This document shows positions 60,938-64,000 of a stretch of 64,000 nt of DNA, one piece after another (position 1 is the first letter of the stretch; each line of letters begins with the position of its first letter). This DNA comes from Piper betle. Taxonomy: Eukaryota > Streptophyta > Magnoliopsida > Piperales > Piperaceae. The stretch is from contig JAURVB010012358.1 in the NCBI GenBank assembly GCA_033002965.1, positions 124,001 through 188,000 of the forward strand, read 5' to 3'. Made by a program: the position numbers and the translations under genes. Under the pieces are notes generated by a model, which saw nothing but the letters and a program-made list of their open reading frames with translations, was not told where the DNA came from and ran no database searches.

Positions 60938-61696
60938 ATCCCGACCAATTTTATGAACCTAAAATATACACAGGCTTGATGTAATTCCCTTTCAAAGATA
61001 GGTATCTTATCGATTTGAACATAGTTGGTTAAGCATCATCCTGACAAGTAGATGTGAACTAAGTCTTGAACATCTTAGCTTGAAGCCGAGACTTTGACAT
61101 ATCCAACAAAGAATTACACTAGAGTCATAAGGTGGCTTGGTCAAGGTGGTGCTATTATAACCATTCGCCTAAATCTATTTTCATAAGTGTTATCATCCAA
61201 GAGATAAGTCATACTCCATCAACAATCGACCTTGTTGTAAACACTAATATAGGTAAGAGTTTCTAAGCGTAATCTACAAGGGAAAATGTTGTCATACAGG
61301 CCTCAACTTTTATTAAGACATTGTTAGTCTCTTCTTATAGTTATGAAAACTTTACATCATAGGAAGGGGGTTTTATATTTTGTTAAGTGCCCGGTCATTC
61401 ACTCATTAGATTGGTTTTACCCATTGAATTTGCTTATGGGATTTCCACGCTCCTAGATTGGATTGCCACTAACAAAGAACAATTATATTGGCTTTAACCT
61501 CATACCCCTCGATGCATCTAGGATTTGACACCTCGACAATCCTTTGGTTTGGTGAGCTAACCAACTATATTATCTACAGGTTTCACATGGTGCACTATTA
61601 TTATGTTTATTAAATTCAACTTTTCTCATGTTTTATACATCAATTTAATATGTTTGGAGTTTTTGTTGTTGTCTAGAGTCTAATATCCGACTAGCA
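60938..61696 (-). other. 3' interior of minus-strand copia
   Basis: A purine tract on the minus strand (AATTGGTCGGGAT) adjoins the LTR at 60938. The rest should hold RT and RNase H, but I could not recognise them; the part near 60938-61690 looks deleted or badly decayed. Confidence 0.5.
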
Positions 61697-62680
61697 TCAC
61701 TGTATCCTTCTAACACAATAGAAAACTTGACACAAAAGATACATCAACACAGCCCAAAGCTTGGTCAAAGTAAATGAATCATCCTTAATAAGAATGGTGT
61801 ATACATCATTGCCAAAGTTCTCCTCATTTTTGGGTCTCTTACTCCTTCTCAAAGAAATTTTATTGTTAAAATCTTTAGAAGCCTTTACAAAAGGAGTACA
61901 TGAGGATTTTATGACTACACTTTCTTCCTTGAAAGGGAACATGTTCTCATAGAATACTCATAGACTGTTGCATCACAAAAATCCTTAATAATATTAGGGG
62001 AAAAGATATTTATATTAAATTTCACCACTAGAAACCTATACACATGACTATTAAAAGCATATCCAATAAACACACCATCAAATGTTCTAGATCCTAACTT
62101 ATCCACTTTTATGTTAAAATTATTTATTTTTGTTAAAAAAAGCCTCATAGCTTTAGAAATTTTAGATTTAGAATCCTTCCTTTCCATAACTCTAATGGTA
62201 TTTTATCATTATTTTTGAAAGGAACTCTATTGAGAATAGTACAAGTTGTAAGTAAGGCATCACCCCATAAATTCTTAGGCAAACCTGAGGAGCTCAATCA
62301 TGTCAATGAATGTTCTATTTTTCTTCTCCACTATGCCATTAGATTGAGGGGAGTAAGAAGTTGTGGTCTCATGAATTATTCCATTTTCTTCATAAAATGT
62401 ACCAAATTCACTTGAACAATATTTACCTCCCCTATCACTCCTATGCCTATTAATGTTACAACTAATTTGATTCTCCACTTCAGCCTTATAAATAAGAAAT
62501 TTAGAAAAAGCTTCACTCTTATTTGTCTTCAAGTAAACATAGCAAAACTGAGAAAAGTCATCTATAAATGTAACAACCCCACGGGTTATTACACCATCCA
62601 TTTCGCAAACATCAAAATATATTAACTCTAATAAAGATAGAACTTTGGTTTACTTGTTTGAATGGTTTACATGGAACCAT
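61697..62680 (-). pseudogene. Ty1/copia integrase remnant
   Basis: The minus-strand frame at 62275-62601 shows the integrase core: VTFIDDFSQFCYVYL, KAEVENQI, RSDRGGKYCSSEFGTF and YSPQSNGIVEKKNRT, containing the catalytic Asp, Asp and the Glu region (SNGIVEKKN). The frame at 61915-62187 gives GSRTFDGVFIGYAFNSHVYR, the integrase C-terminal block. The frame at 61697-61942 gives MFPFKEES and LRRSKRPK, the linker before RT. Frame breaks between them make it inactive. Confidence 0.92.
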
Positions 62681-62835
62681 GATTGTACACAAACTTCACA
62701 TTAAGATGCTAATTGACTTGATCTTTGTCTCTCTTAGTGTTTCATATTATCATCAAGTTCTACCTTGTGAAGAAGGTGTGCAATTTCCAAACTTCTTCTA
62801 AACTTATTATATTTTTAATAATTTCAAAACAATAT

Positions 62836-63285
62836 TATCACCCTCTACAATAAGGTTTTTCCTTCTTGAAAAGTAAATTGTTTCGGTGATTCAATAATTG
62901 AAAAGTAAATTGTTTCAACGATTCAATAAGTTAATCCCCTGATTGTAGCAATAAGGGAGGCACTACCTTATGTCTCTCAAGCTAAGAACAAACTACTTTC
63001 AGAATCAAAACCAAATTTCAACAAAAAAACAAGAAAGGTTGCACTAGTGCTAGGTTAAGATAAGAAAGTTTACATTTTTCTTTCTCTTCTTGTTGTTTGT
63101 ATTTATCCCAACACTCTTATTTACAGAGGAGTTATTGAGAAAGCCATAAAAATACGAATAAAAACTCTTTACGAAACTTGGTTAAAGATAGTATTTGTTG
63201 GAGTTATGAGTTTTAAAAACTGGTTATAATTTAGTTGTCTTTTCTTTATTGAGTCGTGTATTATTCGGTTGGTTTTTAAATATAT
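62836..63285 (-). repeat. 5' LTR of minus-strand copia, with terminal inversion
   Basis: Sequence 62836-63195 matches the left LTR in direct orientation (for example ATTTCAACAAAAAAACAAG and AGCCATAAAAATACG). From 63197 it reads TGTTGGAGTTATGAG, which is the reverse complement of the outer end of the left LTR (60840-60937). About 90 bases at the LTR terminus are therefore inverted. Gag is missing between this LTR and the integrase. Confidence 0.7.
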
Positions 63286-64000
63286 TATCATACCACTGGT
63301 TGTACTTGATATATTGTGTAGTGTATTTAAATTTGGTACAATTTAAGCCTTTATATTATTTTAATTTATATCCGATTGTTAATATAAAATTTTCACGTAG
63401 CCCAGTTTTTGGTTGAAAATTTTTGTATTTTAATTGGTATTTAATAAAATATTGATGGCAAAATATTTTTTAAAATTTAATAAAATTTCTTATTTATAAT
63501 TTTAAAATATTGTTCAACTTGCTCTAAATGGTTGAACCAAATATGGTTTATACCACCTAAAAATTTGGCACGGTTATCCACAGTTTAAAACCATGGCATT
63601 ACCATTAAGATATTCCATGTAAATGCAAGATTCATGTGCACATCTTCTTCATTTGGTACAGGAACATTTTGTTGTTATATTATGAATGTCTGTGAGAAAT
63701 AAACGCATATTTACTGCTCTGAATTCTGATACTATCACGCTTATTTTGGTACCCGATTATAGCAGAGGAAAATCAGAGCAGCATTTCATGCTTTGTCGTC
63801 GTTGTGAGCACCGAGCATCATTACTTGCTCTGCTCTTTAAGAAAGGCCTGCAGCTTGTAACTATTATCGAACCTTTTCCGGCCGAAAAAGTGCCAAACGA
63901 CATATCCAATATCTAAAGCATTGAACAGTTACCAATGCGTCTCGTCCTTTGCCAATCACCGGGCCCTTTAATTTGTTTGTAGCAGTCAATGACCCCAACT
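63286..64000. other. Gene-free stretch at the window edge
   Basis: No transposon motif was recognised. The 76-codon plus-strand frame at 63686-63916 (containing CRRCEHRASLLALLFKKG) has a protein-like look but no family I can name. It could be a partial host exon or a chance frame. Confidence 0.3.

Noticed and set aside
1..64000. tRNA or rRNA genes
   Set aside because: I looked for T-loop and A/B-box-like sequence by eye and saw none; the tRNA-like words found are primer binding sites of retrotransposons.

Overview
This window looks like a piece of nuclear genome from a flowering plant with a large, repeat-rich genome; the species cannot be told from the sequence. The reasons are AT-rich non-coding DNA, LTR retrotransposons of plant-type lineages (Ty3/gypsy with a chromovirus-like pol, Athila/Tat-like gypsy, Ty1/copia, TRIM and large non-autonomous elements), primer binding sites matching plant initiator tRNA-Met, and captured fragments of plant-specific gene families (PPR, S-domain receptor kinase). 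I see no intact host gene. Almost every long reading frame is a transposon remnant or a chance frame.

Left third (1-25 kb). A 20-bp minisatellite and a tandem TRIM (2.45-3.25 kb) precede a minus-strand LTR (family A, 3869-9211) that is split by a 2.5-kb solo LTR (family B, 5428-7930, target duplication AATAC). A truncated family-B LTR leads into a decayed Ty3/gypsy gag-pol (11.46-15.63 kb), itself split by a TRIM (12263-12725, duplication TTGTG). A head-to-head inverted pair of LTRs (15752-19048) follows. Next is a young 4.7-kb minus-strand LTR element (19385-24094, duplication TATTG). It shows no retroviral protein domain but carries fragments of a PPR gene and an S-domain receptor-like kinase. 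It sits inside an older sequence rich in short GCAACC/TTGCAA motifs.

Middle (25-53 kb). One Ty1/copia element spans 27950-49674 (duplication CTACT). It has been inflated to 21.7 kb by a 14.4-kb composite solo LTR (29626-44035) and a second solo LTR (45095-48249, duplication AGATC). The composite LTR holds a non-autonomous element (32345-37321) with a solo LTR inside it (32909-35796), and another solo LTR (37613-43766, duplication TGAAA) that holds an Athila/Tat deletion derivative with a 409-codon chimeric frame. Outside the copia lie another family-B LTR (49872-53108) and the TRIM in it (50650-51097, duplication TGCCT).

Right part (53-64 kb). Five kilobases have little recognisable content. 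Then comes a minus-strand Ty1/copia remnant (about 59.16-63.29 kb) whose left LTR holds an LTR-like insertion and a TRIM (60200-60695, duplication ACTAG). The window works as a record of successive insertions and LTR recombination rather than as a set of cooperating genes.
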